Counted from the first letter of the stretch, positions 22,991 to 34,389 are shown. The stretch: DNA of 64,000 nucleotides from Delphinapterus leucas (GCF_002288925.2 NW_022098024.1:250037-314036), one strand, 5' to 3'. Notes: generated from the letters alone by a model not told the origin. Numbers and translations are program-made.

Positions 22991-24269
22991 GTTGTTTTTT
23001 ATTAGAATGAATTCAAATACAGTTATTTTGTTGAATACAAATGTATTTACTTGCTATTTATAGAATTAAGGATTCTACTTGCAGAATTAAGAATAATAAA
23101 TATTTTTCTTTGTACTTTACTGGGGGGGTATGTGATTTTGTAATATTTATTTATATGAATGGGAGCAAACTCAAAGGAAAGTGTTTTTTTTTCTCTTTAC
23201 AAGGTAATTATATTAGAAAAACTCCTAAGAGTTTTACACACAGTTTTTTTCAGCTTTATTGAGCTTTAATTGACAGGAAATTGTTCTTTATCACTAACTA
23301 CACATTGACTAACATTTTAGGATCTCTTAGTCATCTATCACCATTATTGGCCTCTTGCTTTACACTTTATTTTAACAATTCCATTACACTGCATGTAATA
23401 ATTTCTTTTTGAGTGTGAACAAGGTAAAATAACAAATAAATACAACCACATTTTCCCAGTAGAAAAGTGTAGACTTTGAAGATAACAATGTATGAAACTA
23501 TTCATGTATTTTAAATAGGTTTGAGTGAAACCAGTGAACAAGGTACAACTTGCTAATCATATCACACTAATTTTTGACTGCTCTTAATTCAGGTTTTCAT
23601 GTTTTTCAGATAAGCTACTAGGCTTGAAAGGAATACTTCTTTTGTTAAAATGGTGTCTTTTCATCTCAGCTCTGAAGGCTTTCTGGGACTCACTCATAAT
23701 TCTGTCTTTTGTTCTTTGGAAATTCAGAGAAGTTCTACATTCTCTTTCTCTCTCTCAGGTTTTTTCTCTTCTAGGTTTCAATTTCCCTACCACAAAAGCA
23801 AACAAACAAGAAACACTTTAATTTTCTTTACATAACTTGCTAGGGGAAAAGCTGCTTTTCATTTGAAAATTCTCTACTCTTTTATCATCCTGCCTTTCTC
23901 TTATATCCTAATTAAACAAGAAGATTGATAAAATGAATTCCATGATGTCACTGCGTAAAACACTGAAATCTGGAAAAACGGAGCAGTTTTCCATCTCTCT
24001 GTGGAATTAGCTTGTTCTAATTTTTATTCTATTCTTAGTTTTATCAATAGCTTCTAAAATATTAGTTCAGTTAATGAGTGAGTTTATATGTATGAATAAA
24101 CAACTGAGTTTCTATGAAGAACCAATTTCTTTACCAAAATTTGAGCTGCAACTCTTTATCAACTTTTACAACTTGCTTCTAACCAATCTCTTTTAGCAAG
24201 TGAAAAAAGCTTTTTGTTTCCATCCAGGTTTACCCTGATTTTAAAAACACAAACATTTTTTCACTTTTC
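22991..24269. other. mostly unique; small L1M-like piece
   Basis: No gene. The piece 23245-23340 ('cagctttattgagctttaat' then 'tgacaggaaattg') resembles the start of an old L1M 3' end on minus. The interval 23900-24080 is AT-rich with several ttaattaa or attgataaa words and may be conserved noncoding DNA. Confidence 0.4.
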
Positions 24270-24470
24270 TAGTATTTATGGAAGACCCGATATCTGCAAG
24301 CTGCTGTGTTATGTCATGTCTGAGATACAAGGATAAACAAGCTCCCTCCCCTCAAGGAGTCTGAATTCTTGTAGAAAAGATAAGACTTATACTACACATA
24401 TAACAATAATACAAGTAGCAAATGCTAAATTCCACAAGAGAGGTGCAGATAAATTGCTATGGGTACGAGA
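24270..24470 (+). repeat. old interspersed repeat, family not named
   Basis: 'gagatacaaggataaacaag' followed by 'ctccctcccctcaaggagtc' and 'aaattccacaagagaggtgc' follows the layout of the same unnamed old repeat seen at 54750 and 57060. Confidence 0.45.
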
Positions 24471-25265
24471 GGCTAGGAAGGTTACAGAACATAACAAGGT
24501 TTTATAATAGATAAAAAGTGTTCCCTTCAAAATGTAAATACTGTAGAACAGTGTGTGTATTTGTTCAGTATCCCTCTTGAATATATCTGACTGCATTATT
24601 ATTCTCTTTGCTTTAGTTTTCAAACATGGTCTTCTGATGCCTTTCTTTGATACCAAGTTTGTCTTTTCATCTGGGAAAGGCTCTGTCACATGGGTCCATG
24701 GCAAAGATGGCTGGAGATATTATAGCACTTTGCCTGGGGTAGGGGAGGAGCAGGTACTACCATTTTGATGTGCTGAGGGAGTCTGATCCCTAACAGGACA
24801 TAGAATTTACTAACAAAAGGAGTTATTTTTTGTGTTAGGTAGTTGTTAAGCTTGATGAGGACAGGTGGGGAAATAACTTGTCATTTTGGACCACAAATCT
24901 TTTTTCCAAGTGCAACCGTCTCATGAGCAAACTTTTATAATCTGGTTGTAAGATTTTCTTCCCTGATGGATGTTCATCAAAATTTTATAGTTTCTGTTTG
25001 CTTGTTGAGCTTGAGGAATTAGAACAACTTTTGGCATTTAGAGATCCATGACACAGTTTGAAACATACAGAAAAAAAGCCCTTCCAGCAGAAGACACATG
25101 GGATGATCTGTTCTAATGGGCCTTGTGTTCTTGGCTGGTCTAAGTCTGAGTGTACCAACTCCCTCTTCCCATTAATTTATAGTGAAAAGGAATTTCTTTT
25201 TAAGAAAAAGGGACATGGGGAGACATAAGAACTAAAACTCAAGTTTGGCTTCTATGATTTGTGCT
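24471..25265. other. unique sequence, nothing recognised
   Basis: No repeat or gene recognised. The 105-codon minus frame at 24387-24704 has no known domain. Confidence 0.4.
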
Positions 25266-25680
25266 TGTAACAGTTAAGATTACTTCTGTTGCACATAAGC
25301 AAAACTTTACCCAAATCAGCTATATTAAGAACAGGAATTTATTTGATTATGTGATTGAGGAGGCCAGAGTGCAAATGTACTCAGATATTGATTTAGGGAC
25401 TCAAAACTTACCATAAATTCTTGGAATTTTCGCTGTACCTCATCAAATCTGGCCCTTGTTAGTTTCATTCACCGGCTCCACGTGGTAGCTTCAGGTCTAA
25501 CAGAAAAAAGGAACTCTTACACTTAGTCTTGAGATGCATTCTTATTGGACCAATGTGGGTCACATGTCCATGTTTCTGAACCAATCATGGTGGCAAGTTA
25601 AATCCTTCTGCTGGGTGGCTGGGACTGGATGATGTGCTCTCCATCTGGAAATAAGAGTGATGCCCTACCTGAAGTTGATG
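25266..25680. repeat. probable old interspersed repeat, unnamed
   Basis: The phrases 'acttctgttgcacataagca' and, further on, 'ttggaccaatgtgggtcaca', 'tgaaccaatcatggtggcaa' recall a dispersed repeat with CCAAT-type words. Part of the same wording may recur near 54190. The family is not identified. Confidence 0.4.
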
Positions 25681-25974
25681 GACTAAACATGGAAAGTTTA
25701 GTGGGTAGTCAGAAAAATCAATGTCCTCTACAGTGTTCTAGAGGCCTTGCTACTTTTTATCCTGGATCAGATGCTTGCTAATAGCAAGGAGGTCTAAGGA
25801 CCTATTTATACACATAAACAGAATTATTTAGAACCATAAAAACATATAACCCTAAAAATAGAGTATGTGGATATGTTTGTGTGTGCATGTATGTGTGTAT
25901 GGGGGGAAGAGAGAAATATATACATTTGACAGGAAGATTCTGAAAGGATATATGTGATTCAAGTAATAGTTTGG

Positions 25975-26062
25975 TAACACGAAATAGTAACTAATAGTAA
26001 CTAAATACTAAAAACTAAATTTAGCAATGCTAAATACTAAATAGTAACACTAAACTATGTAT
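25975..26062. repeat. imperfect AT-rich direct repeats
   Basis: Words of the type 'atagtaactaaatacta' recur several times (for example 25984-26000 and 25995-26012), interleaved with 'actaaat' units. It looks like a decayed minisatellite of period about 10-14. Confidence 0.55.
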
Positions 26063-26534
26063 ATATGCACATACATATAAAAACATTCACGTGTAATTCA
26101 TAAAATTAATATTAAATAATTTTAATTTTGTTTTTTCATTTTGTTTATCTGAATTTTCTAAAGTTTCTGCAATCTATTGTAATTAAAATAGTAACTAGGT
26201 ATTTTAGAACTATGTATTTGAAATAAACCAAATAGCAGTGTTATTAAAATATTATTTTAAGTAATTCTTTTTCCTCAAATGATTTTTATATATAAGCCAA
26301 TCTAAATCTGATAATTAATCTAGATCATACCTAGGAGATGCTGAATTGAAGATATGCCATACTGAGTTGTCGTCACACCTCTGAACTCTCTACTGGGCAC
26401 CCTATTGGGAGGCAGGAAAATAATCTCCCCTTTTTTCCTCTATGGATTCTTTCCAGTGACTAGACTTATATTTTGGGCTTTACTATGTATCTATATATTT
26501 TTTCTCTCCTATAATAAATAGCCATGACAAAAGC

Positions 26535-26680
26535 TAGAATGATGATAATGGCAATAAGAATAATAACATAGCAGCTACCATTTATTGAGCGGTCACTGTG
26601 TTCCAGGTACAGAAGTAAGTGCTTTGTAGGCATTATCTAATTTGATCCATTCAACAACTCTAGCATTCTATTTACATAAG
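26535..26680 (-). mobile_element. MIR SINE, partial
   Basis: 'ccatttattgagcggtcact' followed by 'gttccaggtacagaagtaag', 'gctttgtaggcattatctaa' and 'tttgatccattcaacaactc' is the reversed 3' half of a MIR. Part of the remaining core may have been lost. Confidence 0.8.
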
Positions 26681-26757
26681 AGATGTTTATTGAGCAAGTT
26701 TGATTTTAAGAAATAACCTGAAAGATGGATATCTGAATAGAAAACTGAATTGTTCAA

Positions 26758-27702
26758 TGTGGAGAAAAGGGTGGCACTATTGGTGGCAATGTAAATTGGT
26801 GCAGCCACTATGGAAAACAGTATGAAGGTTGCTCAAAAAACTAAAAACAGAATTACCACATGGTCCAGCAATCCCACTCCTGGATATATATTCAAAGAAA
26901 ATGAAAACACTAATTTAAAAAGATTCAGGGCTTCCCTGGTGGCGCAGTGGTTGAGCGTCTGCCTGCCGATGCAGGGGACACGGGTTCGTGTCCAGGTCCG
27001 GGAGGATCCCACATGCTGCAGAGCAGCTAGGCCCGTGAGCCATGACCGCTGAGCCTGCGCGTCCGGAGCCTATGCTCCGCAACGGGAGAGGCCACGGCAG
27101 TGGGAGGTCCGTGTACTGCAAAAAAAAAAAAAAAAAAGATTCATAACACCCCAGTGTTCATAGCAGCATGTTTTACAATAGCCAAGATATGGAGGCAACC
27201 TAAGTGTCCATCAACAGATGAATAGATAAAGATGTGGTATATAAGCAGTGGAATGCTACTCAGCCACAAAAAAGAATGGCATTTTGCCTTTTGCAACAAC
27301 ATGGATGGACCTGCAAGGTATTATGCTTAGTGAAATAAGTCAGAGAAAGATAAATACTCTATGTTATCACTTATATGTGGAATCTAAAAAAAAAATAACA
27401 AATGAATGAATATAACAAAACAAAACCAGATAAATATAGAGAACAAACTAGTGGTTACCAGTGGGGAGAAGGAAGGGAAGAAGGGCAAGATAGGGGTAGG
27501 GGATTAAGAGGTACAAACCACTACGTATGAAATAAATAAGCTACAAGGATACATTGTACAGCACAGGGAATATAGCCATTATTTTATAATAACTTTAAAT
27601 GGAGTATAATGTATAAATGTTTTGAATCACTATGTTGTACACTTGAAATGAATGTGATACTATAAATCAACTATACCTTAATAAAAATAAAATTAATTAA
27701 AC
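26758..27702 (+). mobile_element. L1 LINE, 5'-truncated, with TSD, split by a CHR SINE
   Basis: The element holds the last part of ORF2, the 3' UTR and an A-rich tail. ORF2 wording ('gcaatcccactcctggatat', 'acaatagccaagatatggag') matches the L1s at both ends of the window but is an older, more diverged subfamily. Flanks ctgaattgttcaa (26745-26757) and ctgaattgttcaa (27703-27715) are a 13-base TSD. ORF2 is interrupted by the SINE and by stops, so it is dead. Confidence 0.95.
26928..27132 (+). mobile_element. CHR SINE nested in the L1
   Basis: It begins 'gggcttccctggtggcgcag' and ends in a poly(A) run through about 27137. The TSD aaaaagattca is at 26917-26927 and 27133-27143, inside L1 sequence, so the SINE landed after the L1. 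It carries the tRNA-like head (A box near 26938, B-box-like 'gggttcgtgtcc' near 26983). It encodes nothing. Confidence 0.96.
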
Positions 27703-27715
27703 CTGAATTGTTCAA

Positions 27716-28034
27716 AAAGCGAAACCACTAAAAAATAGAGTGGTTCATTCTAAGAATGAGATGGTTCCTTGGAAGTATAGCAGGGTATCAGGTGCTAAGA
27801 GTGGTGGAGACCTACACCCGACTCCACAAAGTCCACAGGAGAAATAAAGAGGAATTGTCATTGCTTTGAAGAGCAAGGCCATGTTATGTTTTAGCTAAAG
27901 CCTTGATCTGAATTCTGTTTCTCTCTCTGCCATTAATTTAGAGAGGTGTGATCCGAAAATCATATTTTCTCTTATAATTTTGGCTTCTCTCCCTATATCT
28001 TGCTGATTATGGTATTTGCTTAATATTTAAGAGT
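27716..28034. other. unique sequence, nothing recognised
   Basis: No gene or repeat signature was recognised in this spacer. Confidence 0.4.
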
Positions 28035-28190
28035 GAAAACACTGGTGTTTGAGAGACTTGGGTTCAAAACACACAGATCTGCCACTGACTATCCAAGTGA
28101 TCCTGGTGAAGTAACCTAACCCTTTCAAGGATCAGTTCCCTCATTTGTAAAATTAGCTTAGTGTAATCGTTATTAACACTTGGGAAATGC
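28035..28190 (+). mobile_element. MIR SINE, partial
   Basis: 'gagagacttgggttcaaaac', 'gatctgccactgactatcca' and 'cagttccctcatttgtaaaa' are the central part of MIR on +. A second MIR follows directly. Confidence 0.85.
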
Positions 28191-28204
28191 CTGTAGCTAT
28201 ACAG

Positions 28205-28440
28205 AAGCAATATAATTCAGTGGTGAATTGCACAGAATGGAGTCAGATTGCTGGGTCCAAACCCTGGATCCACCTCTTACTAGCCGTGTGACTTTGGACA
28301 GTCTACTTAAAGTTTCCCTGCCTCAGTTTCTTCATCTATAAAATGAGGATGGTAATATGAACAGTTCCTATCTTATGAGTTAATTTATGTAAAGTGCTTA
28401 AACAGGGCTGGATTCACAGTGAGCACTATATCCATGTTTA
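28205..28440 (+). mobile_element. MIR SINE, near full length
   Basis: Almost the whole MIR is readable: 'gaatggagtcagattgctgg', 'cacctcttactagccgtgtg', 'cctgcctcagtttcttcatc', 'tataaaatgaggatggtaat', 'gagttaatttatgtaaagtg' and the 'cagtgagcactat' tail. This is one of the best-preserved old SINEs in the window. Confidence 0.93.
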
Positions 28441-28449
28441 TTCTTCATA

Positions 28450-28560
28450 TACTAGTACTTCCTTATAGGCTAGTTGAGAGGACTAAAAGAGTGACTGTTG
28501 ATTAAAAAGCACTTAGCATAATGCTTCTACACACTAAGTGCTCTGTTAACTTATATTAAG
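28450..28560 (+). mobile_element. MIR SINE, 3' tail
   Basis: 'gagaggactaaaagagtgac' and 'aaagcacttagcataatgct' correspond to the 3' half of a MIR. It is the third MIR-derived piece in 530 bases. Confidence 0.6.
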
Positions 28561-28919
28561 GTTAAGGAACCGTAATATTAAACAGATCGACACAAACATT
28601 GCAGGCTAACAAGCACACTCCAGGATTCACCCTCGTTTCTGTTCTCAGATTAGGTATCTGATAGCTCTCTTAAGGAAGAGTTGTTTCAGTGACGAGATAT
28701 CTGCATAAACCATTCCTTTTGTACCTTCCTTAAGTTTGGCAGTTTATTTCAGGGTGTTCCTGATAATCCTATAAAGTATTTTTTCAGCCACCTTCACTCT
28801 CTTTCTCAGTCTTCATGGCTAGTTCTTTCTCATTTTCTTCCTTTATTTTCTCTATCTTTTAGGCTCCAACTCTAAACCTTGGTGAGACCTGTTTTATCCT
28901 GGGTCCCTTTGTTTTGTCT

Positions 28920-29836
28920 TTCAAGTGAGTCTCCGTAGATGGATTAATCCAGACCTATGACTTAAATACTATTTAATAACTAAGATAATATTCCCGAACT
29001 CTATGTCTAATTCTGACCTTTCCCTGGAACTTCAACTGCATATGTGGTACTTTCACCTGTATGTCTAATAGGCATCTCAGATTTAACATAGGCAAACTAA
29101 AACTCTTAGCTCTGAGTCTCTTCCCTCTACTCTATTCTCAGTGTTTTCAACAACTGTTCATTCTCTTGTTCCAGACAGTAAAAGGAGGGAGGAGGGATGA
29201 TATTTCTGTATCTTCCCTATCACATTCAATCCATCAGCAAGTTCTGACAAACATATCATTTATTCATTCACTCAAACAATTCATTTTTCTCCATCCCTAC
29301 CTATAGCATCTTCTTCCAAGCCACCATTATTTTTCCACTGAAATACTGCATCCGTTTTCCAACTCTCTAGTTTTCTTGTTTTTACTCTTAGCTCTCTATA
29401 GTCCGCCTTGTACATAGCAGACTACTCTGCTTGAAGCCTTCCAGTGGATGCCCACTGCACCGTTTGCCTGATCGAACCTCTGTTTTCTTCCATGACTTCA
29501 CTTTAAACTACTCTCTCTTTTCTCATTCTGTCCATTGTGACCTTCTTGACCCTGGAACCATTTAAGCTTTTAGCTTTCTCAGAGGCTTTGCTCTAGATTC
29601 ACTCTGTACTCAGAATACTGTTTTCCATAATCTTTGTTCTTGACATTCAGGTCTCAGTTTAGATGCCAACTCCTCAAAGAGCTCATCTTGACCACCCTAC
29701 CTAAAGTAGCCACACATTTCTTTCCTAAAATATCACTATTTTTAAATACTTTACAGAACACTTTTTCACTATGTGACACTTTGTATCTTTTACTGATTTA
29801 TTTCTTCATTTATTTTCAATTTGATTTATACTAGAA
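28920..29836 (+). mobile_element. L2 LINE, ORF2 end and 3' UTR (left part)
   Basis: A long L2 stretch is legible: 'atgtctaataggcatctcag', 'ccttccagtggatgcccact', 'gacattcaggtctcagttta' and 'atgccaactcctcaaagagc' all occur in L2 order. The frames are broken, so it is a fossil. It is split by a MER20 at 29837-30010 and resumes at 30011. Confidence 0.85.
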
Positions 29837-30010
29837 CGGTGGTTCTGGGGGTGGTTTTGCCCCCCCAGGGAATATTTAGCGATATCTAGAGGCATATTTG
29901 GTTGTCATAATCAGAGACATGCTAAACATTCTGTAATGGATTAGCCAGCTCTTCACAAGAATAGTAATCTGCCCCAAAATCTTCATAGTGGCTGAGGTTG
30001 AGAAGCCCTG
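29837..30010 (+). mobile_element. MER20 (hAT-Charlie MITE) nested in L2
   Basis: It begins 'cggtggttctgggggtggtt' then 'ttgccccccca', carries 'ggcatatttggttgtcataa', and ends 'ctgaggttgagaagccctg', the MER20 layout. Its ends are imperfect inverted repeats. The flanks tactagaa (29829-29836) and caccagaa (30011-30018) agree at 6 of 8 bases, fitting a decayed hAT TSD. It interrupts an L2, so it is younger than that L2. Confidence 0.88.
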
Positions 30011-30135
30011 CACCAGAAGGAAGCACTAAAAGAGCAGAGGCTTTGCCAGGATTATTCACGTTCTATGCCCAGTGCCTGGAACAAGACCAGGCATATATTG
30101 AACATTCAGTAAATATATTGAATAAGTAAATATAT
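30011..30135 (+). mobile_element. L2 LINE, 3' tail (right part)
   Basis: 'gcccagtgcctggaacaaga' and 'cattcagtaaatatattgaa' are the L2 terminal segment, continuing the L2 interrupted at 29836. Confidence 0.82.
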
Positions 30136-30164
30136 GAACATAGGATTTGTAAGGCCTTAATAGG

Positions 30165-30335
30165 ATCCAGAATCCTATTATATAATCCTAAATATAATTA
30201 TATATAATAATTATATAATAATTAGGATTATATAATCTAATTATAGGATTATAATTAAAATGCTAATTATAGGATAATTAGAATTATTATATAATCCTAT
30301 TTATAATTTAGGATGATTATAGAATCCTAAATACA
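30165..30335. repeat. AT-rich palindromic repeat block
   Basis: The words taatcctaaatataattat and its near reverse complements (aattaggattata, attataggattata) alternate over about 170 bases. Many arm pairs are possible, so the DNA could form hairpins or cruciforms. It follows the L2 tail and may have grown from it. No coding content. Confidence 0.75.
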
Positions 30336-30604
30336 ATGTCTGATACATTATATTTAAGCAGTTTTTGATCTCAAAAGCTTGATGAATATCATGATCTTAG
30401 AAGAAGCCAAATTGCTGGTATTTGTCATTGGTGGGATAAAAATTACATGACTTAGGAAATGATGGTCACCAGAATCCCTACCTCTGCTGCACTTTGGCTG
30501 CAAGGGGTCTCTGTGAACAATATAAATCTAGGTCAAAATGTTCTCCTTCGAAAGAGCTTCCCTCTCCCGTGAAGGCAGTTTGCATGGCAGTTATGAGTAA
30601 GCAC

Positions 30605-30815
30605 TTAAAACCAGACTGCCGTGGCTCAAGTTCCCCTCCACCACTTCACAGCTGTGTGACCTTGTATAGCTTCCTGGATTTCATGCCTCAGTTTCTCTTT
30701 TGTGAAATAGAGGCTTAATTAAAATACCTTCCCCATGGAGTTATTCTGAGAATTACATGAGTTAATATACATAAAGGACTTAGAACAGAGCCTGGTACTT
30801 AAACATGACATGTGT
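30605..30815 (+). mobile_element. MIR SINE, near full length
   Basis: 'ccagactgccgtggctcaag', 'cttcacagctgtgtgacctt', 'catgcctcagtttctctttt', 'gagaattacatgagttaata' and 'agaacagagcctggtactta' follow the MIR consensus closely. Confidence 0.92.
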
Positions 30816-31699
30816 TAAGTTTCTTCACGTGTTACAAGAAACTGGTTCTATCTATTATTGACATCTAAGGGATCCTCTGAAAACCTTGGCTGCTCAGGGG
30901 AGAGCTCCATGATGATGGAAGCAAATGTTAGCTATGATAATCATTCATCGTCAAAACTAGTGAGCTGGAATTGTGATAATACTTGTATATATGCTAACAT
31001 GTATAACAACAATAACAGGATGATTGTGATAATGATGGAATTCTCAATCCAATAATCTGCCCTCAAATTCTTTTGAACTTTGAGCACATAGAATTCCTGC
31101 TCTCACAGGATCAACTTGGAGTCAGTGAATTGACTACACAGAAAAGTGAGCTACAAGTTGAAAGCTTTACATGCCTATCTGCTATCACATCCATGGAGCT
31201 GTGCAGTATTGCCCACTCCTTTTGCCCTCTCTGGTCTCACCTTCTTTGGTTATAACTCCTATTCTTGCTCTGCCTCTTGACAGATGGTGAAAATCAATGG
31301 GAAATAATAGGTGGGAAATGGTTGTGTTCCTTGGAGAAATTTCTGAGATAAGCAGGAGGCCATGTAGTTATTATATGACTAATAAATACTGTTTTTCCTC
31401 ACTGCACTCATATGTGGGCAGCAGTATTAAACCCAGCCTTGGTCAACTGTGGTATTGATTTCCTTTTGTGATTTCAGATTCTATTCTCAAGTAACCTTAA
31501 CTAAAGACTCAAAATAGGAAGACCAATTCAAATTAGACACAGTGTGCACTGAATTCAGACCCAGATTTTAATTAATGATTTTTAATAAAATCTTATGTTG
31601 ATTTCTATCATATACTTATTTTTTACTTATTTTAATTTTTAATGCTTTTTGATTATTCTTTTTACTATAAAGTGCCACTTTTTGATCTCATTAGTATGT
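30816..31699. other. unique sequence, no gene recognised
   Basis: No recognised repeat or exon. Frames of 60-65 codons at 30858-31255 look incidental. Confidence 0.4.
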
Positions 31700-32035
31700 G
31701 GTAAATCATCTTTCCTTTTAACAACTTTATCTAGATAAAATTTATATACCATAAAAGTCACCCATTCAAAGTGTGCAATTTGATGTTTTCGGTGTATTTA
31801 AAAAGTCAAGCAGCCATCACTGCAATCTAATTTTAGAATATTTTGACACCTTAAAATGAGACCTTGTGCCAATTAGCAGTTGCTCTTTATCCCCTGACCA
31901 AGCCCTTGGCAACCACTAATCTACTTTCTGTCTCTATAGATTTGTTTATTTAGGACGTTTCCTGTAAATGGAATCATACAATGTGTACTATTTTGTATCT
32001 GGATTCTTTCACATGGTGTATCATGAGTCAGCTTT
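31700..32035 (-). mobile_element. L1M LINE, 3' end (old L1)
   Basis: 'accataaaagtcacccattc', 'gcagccatcactgcaatcta', 'tggcaaccactaatctactt', 'ctgtctctatagatttgttt' and 'gtaaatggaatcatacaatg' are the familiar 3' UTR words of old mammalian L1M elements, on minus. It is much more diverged than the younger L1s in this window. Confidence 0.9.
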
Positions 32036-32689
32036 ATTAAGATCTCAGCTTTTAGACAGATTGTGGCAAAACCCTGAAATCATGACCAATCTTCCATTCA
32101 TTCTGGCTCACCTGCTCCTTGAATTGCTGTTTTGAAGTCATCTTTCAGAGACCTCATCCTGGTGAATGTTGGAAATGGCTATGATATACAAATATTATTT
32201 CCCCAGGATCTCTCCTCAGGGGCAAGTAGAGATTTATATGTATTTGGGGTCATTCTAAGGAGTTATACTTGGGCCCCAAGGACTCTAGTAACCCAGTGAT
32301 AGGTTCAGTAAGTATTACAGACATTTCATTGAACTTTCCCTCTCCCATCTGTACTCTTCCACAGGACTTTCATGGGTACTGGTGAGTCTCTCAATGGCTC
32401 TGTACAGTGAAGACTATCTTCCTTGAGAATTCTGAGGTTTCTCTAGAGACCCAGGGGTCTGTGTTCCTAAAGGCTTACGAGTCAACTTCAGTCTAGAGGA
32501 GAGGATACCAATCATTAAAATCTGGTTTACTGCTGAAATACATGAGCCCATTGGCCTCTGACATTAAACTGTCTATGTAGTAGTTAACGTTGACCGTATC
32601 TGATGACTTCTCCTGTAGATTTTACTGATGTATGAACATTCCTATGTGACTTTTCTGAGCCCTCTATTTCCTCACCAAGGAGACAGACT
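32036..32689. other. unique sequence, nothing recognised
   Basis: No gene or repeat signature was recognised. Confidence 0.4.
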
Positions 32690-32920
32690 GTGAGACAGAG
32701 TGGAAAGGATATAGGCTCAGGGAACTGTCAGACTTAGGACTGAATCCTGGCATGGTCACTTATCAGCTCACTGATTCTTAGCAAGTTTTCTTATCCCCAT
32801 TTTCCGCGTGGGAAAATCAGGCAATAATAAATGTCATGGGGCTGTTGTAAACATTCAGTTAAGTAATATATGTAAAGAACTTTACACTTTGTAGGCGCTG
32901 ATAAGTAATTACTGTTTTTA
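32690..32920 (+). mobile_element. MIR SINE
   Basis: 'tggaaaggatataggctcag', 'ggactgaatcctggcatggt', 'gttttcttatccccattttc' and 'ttgtaggcgctgataagtaa' follow MIR order on +. A second MIR begins almost at once. Confidence 0.85.
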
Positions 32921-32929
32921 AAAGTAGTG

Positions 32930-33385
32930 TGGTATAGGAGAGAGGGCTTCGGCTGAAGGAGCCAGATGACCAGTATTTGAACTGTAGCTGTCAACTCACT
33001 AGCTGTATAACCATGAGCAGGATTTTCTCTCCTTATTAGCCTCTGTTTACTAATCTATAAAAGAGGAATAGGGCTTCCCTGGTGCCGCAGTGGTTGAGAG
33101 TCCTTCTGCCAATGCAGGGGACACGGGGTTCGTGCCCCGGTCTGGGAGGATCCCACATGCCGTGGAGCGGCTGGGCCCGTGAGCCATGGCCGCTGAGCCT
33201 GTGCGTCTGGAGCCTGTGCTCCGCAACGGGAGAGGCCACAACAGTGAGAGACCCGCGTACCGCAAAAAAAAAAAAGAGGAATAATATCTGTTTTGAAGAG
33301 TTGATATTAGAATTAAAGACAATATTTGCAAATTGCCCAGTTCAGTACCTGCCATTATAGAAAGTGGTCAATAATTGATAACTAT
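32930..33385 (+). mobile_element. MIR SINE, split by a CHR SINE
   Basis: The left part ('agtatttgaactgtagctgt', 'ctcactagctgtataaccat') and the right part after 33282 ('gcccagttcagtacctgcca', 'gaaagtggtcaataattgat') together make one MIR, interrupted by the CHR SINE at 33071. Confidence 0.82.
33071..33270 (+). mobile_element. CHR SINE with TSD
   Basis: It starts 'gggcttccctggtgccgcag' and ends with a poly(A) run to about 33274. TSD aaaagaggaata is at 33059-33070 and 33271-33282 (the edge within the A run is ambiguous). A one-base change in the A-box region and a changed 'cctt' spacer distinguish it. Frames over it are GC artefacts. Confidence 0.96.
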
Positions 33386-34389
33386 GACTATTTATTATTG
33401 TTATCAAGGCGGCCATGGCCAGTGATGATCTCTTTAAGGCAGTGGTATAAAATGCTTGCAATAATATGCTAACATAGGTTAGAGTGATATTAGTAATGGT
33501 ACCCAAACACATTAATTCCTTAGAGTTGGGGTGCCACTCACCTCTCCTCTCCTCTGGCATTCTGGCTGATGGACATACATAGAAGGATATCAAAGAGTTA
33601 GCAAAGTAGCAAAAAAAAAAAATCTAACTCCAATGCGGGACTTTCTGGTAAATGCTGAAACAAGATGATAGACCTAATGCCAAAGTGGAACTGCTCGTCT
33701 TTCATTTTGAATTTACACTTAGGGACCTGCAAATTCATTTAGGCATGCCCAGGAAAGCGTGAGAGTAGAGCAAGAGTGAATCAGAGGTGGAGATGAGACC
33801 ATGATAGGGAAGTGTGACTGAATGTGACCATAAAGTAGCCTGAGTCCACTTACCTATTTCATTGCATGGGGGAGTGAGTGTTGCCTCATCTACCCAATCA
33901 AAGCCTCAACCAGGAAAAAATGGCAGAGTAGGCCCAGCCCTGTATGCTTACTGCATGGGAGCAAGGTATAAAGCAGGTTTGGCCATAGACAAGTCCAGAA
34001 AGTGAAAAGAGGAAGGAGTTAGTGGAAACCAGCATCTTTGCCTATAGGTAAACCATATTCATTGACTGGCAGATGTGGGTTATAAGGGTTGGCCCACTTG
34101 CCCCAGTTTGGAACAATTCTCAAGGGCCATCCCAGTTCCAAAGCTCCCTGTGAGGTCTGCTGAAACCATTTGTTGTGACTGCGTGTTGCTTCAGCATCTC
34201 CTCTCCCCAGTCCTGCTTCTTTCACTCCCCCACAGGAATTGATCCTGACAGCATCCTTAGTCAGTCACCTGCATACAAGCATCCATCTCAGAGTCTGCTC
34301 GCAGAGAAGGGGACCTAAGAAACCTCTTTCACAGAGCTCTCCCTCACCCATTCCCAGTGGACATGGGTTTCCCTGTCTCTGAAATCCCT
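33386..34389. other. unique sequence, nothing recognised
   Basis: No repeat family or gene recognised. Frames of 68-83 codons at 33342-33593 and 34019-34225 are unsupported. Confidence 0.4.

Noticed and set aside
30165..30335. A CRISPR-like or centromeric satellite array.
   Set aside because: The repeats are inverted, irregular and AT-only, with no constant spacer or unit length.
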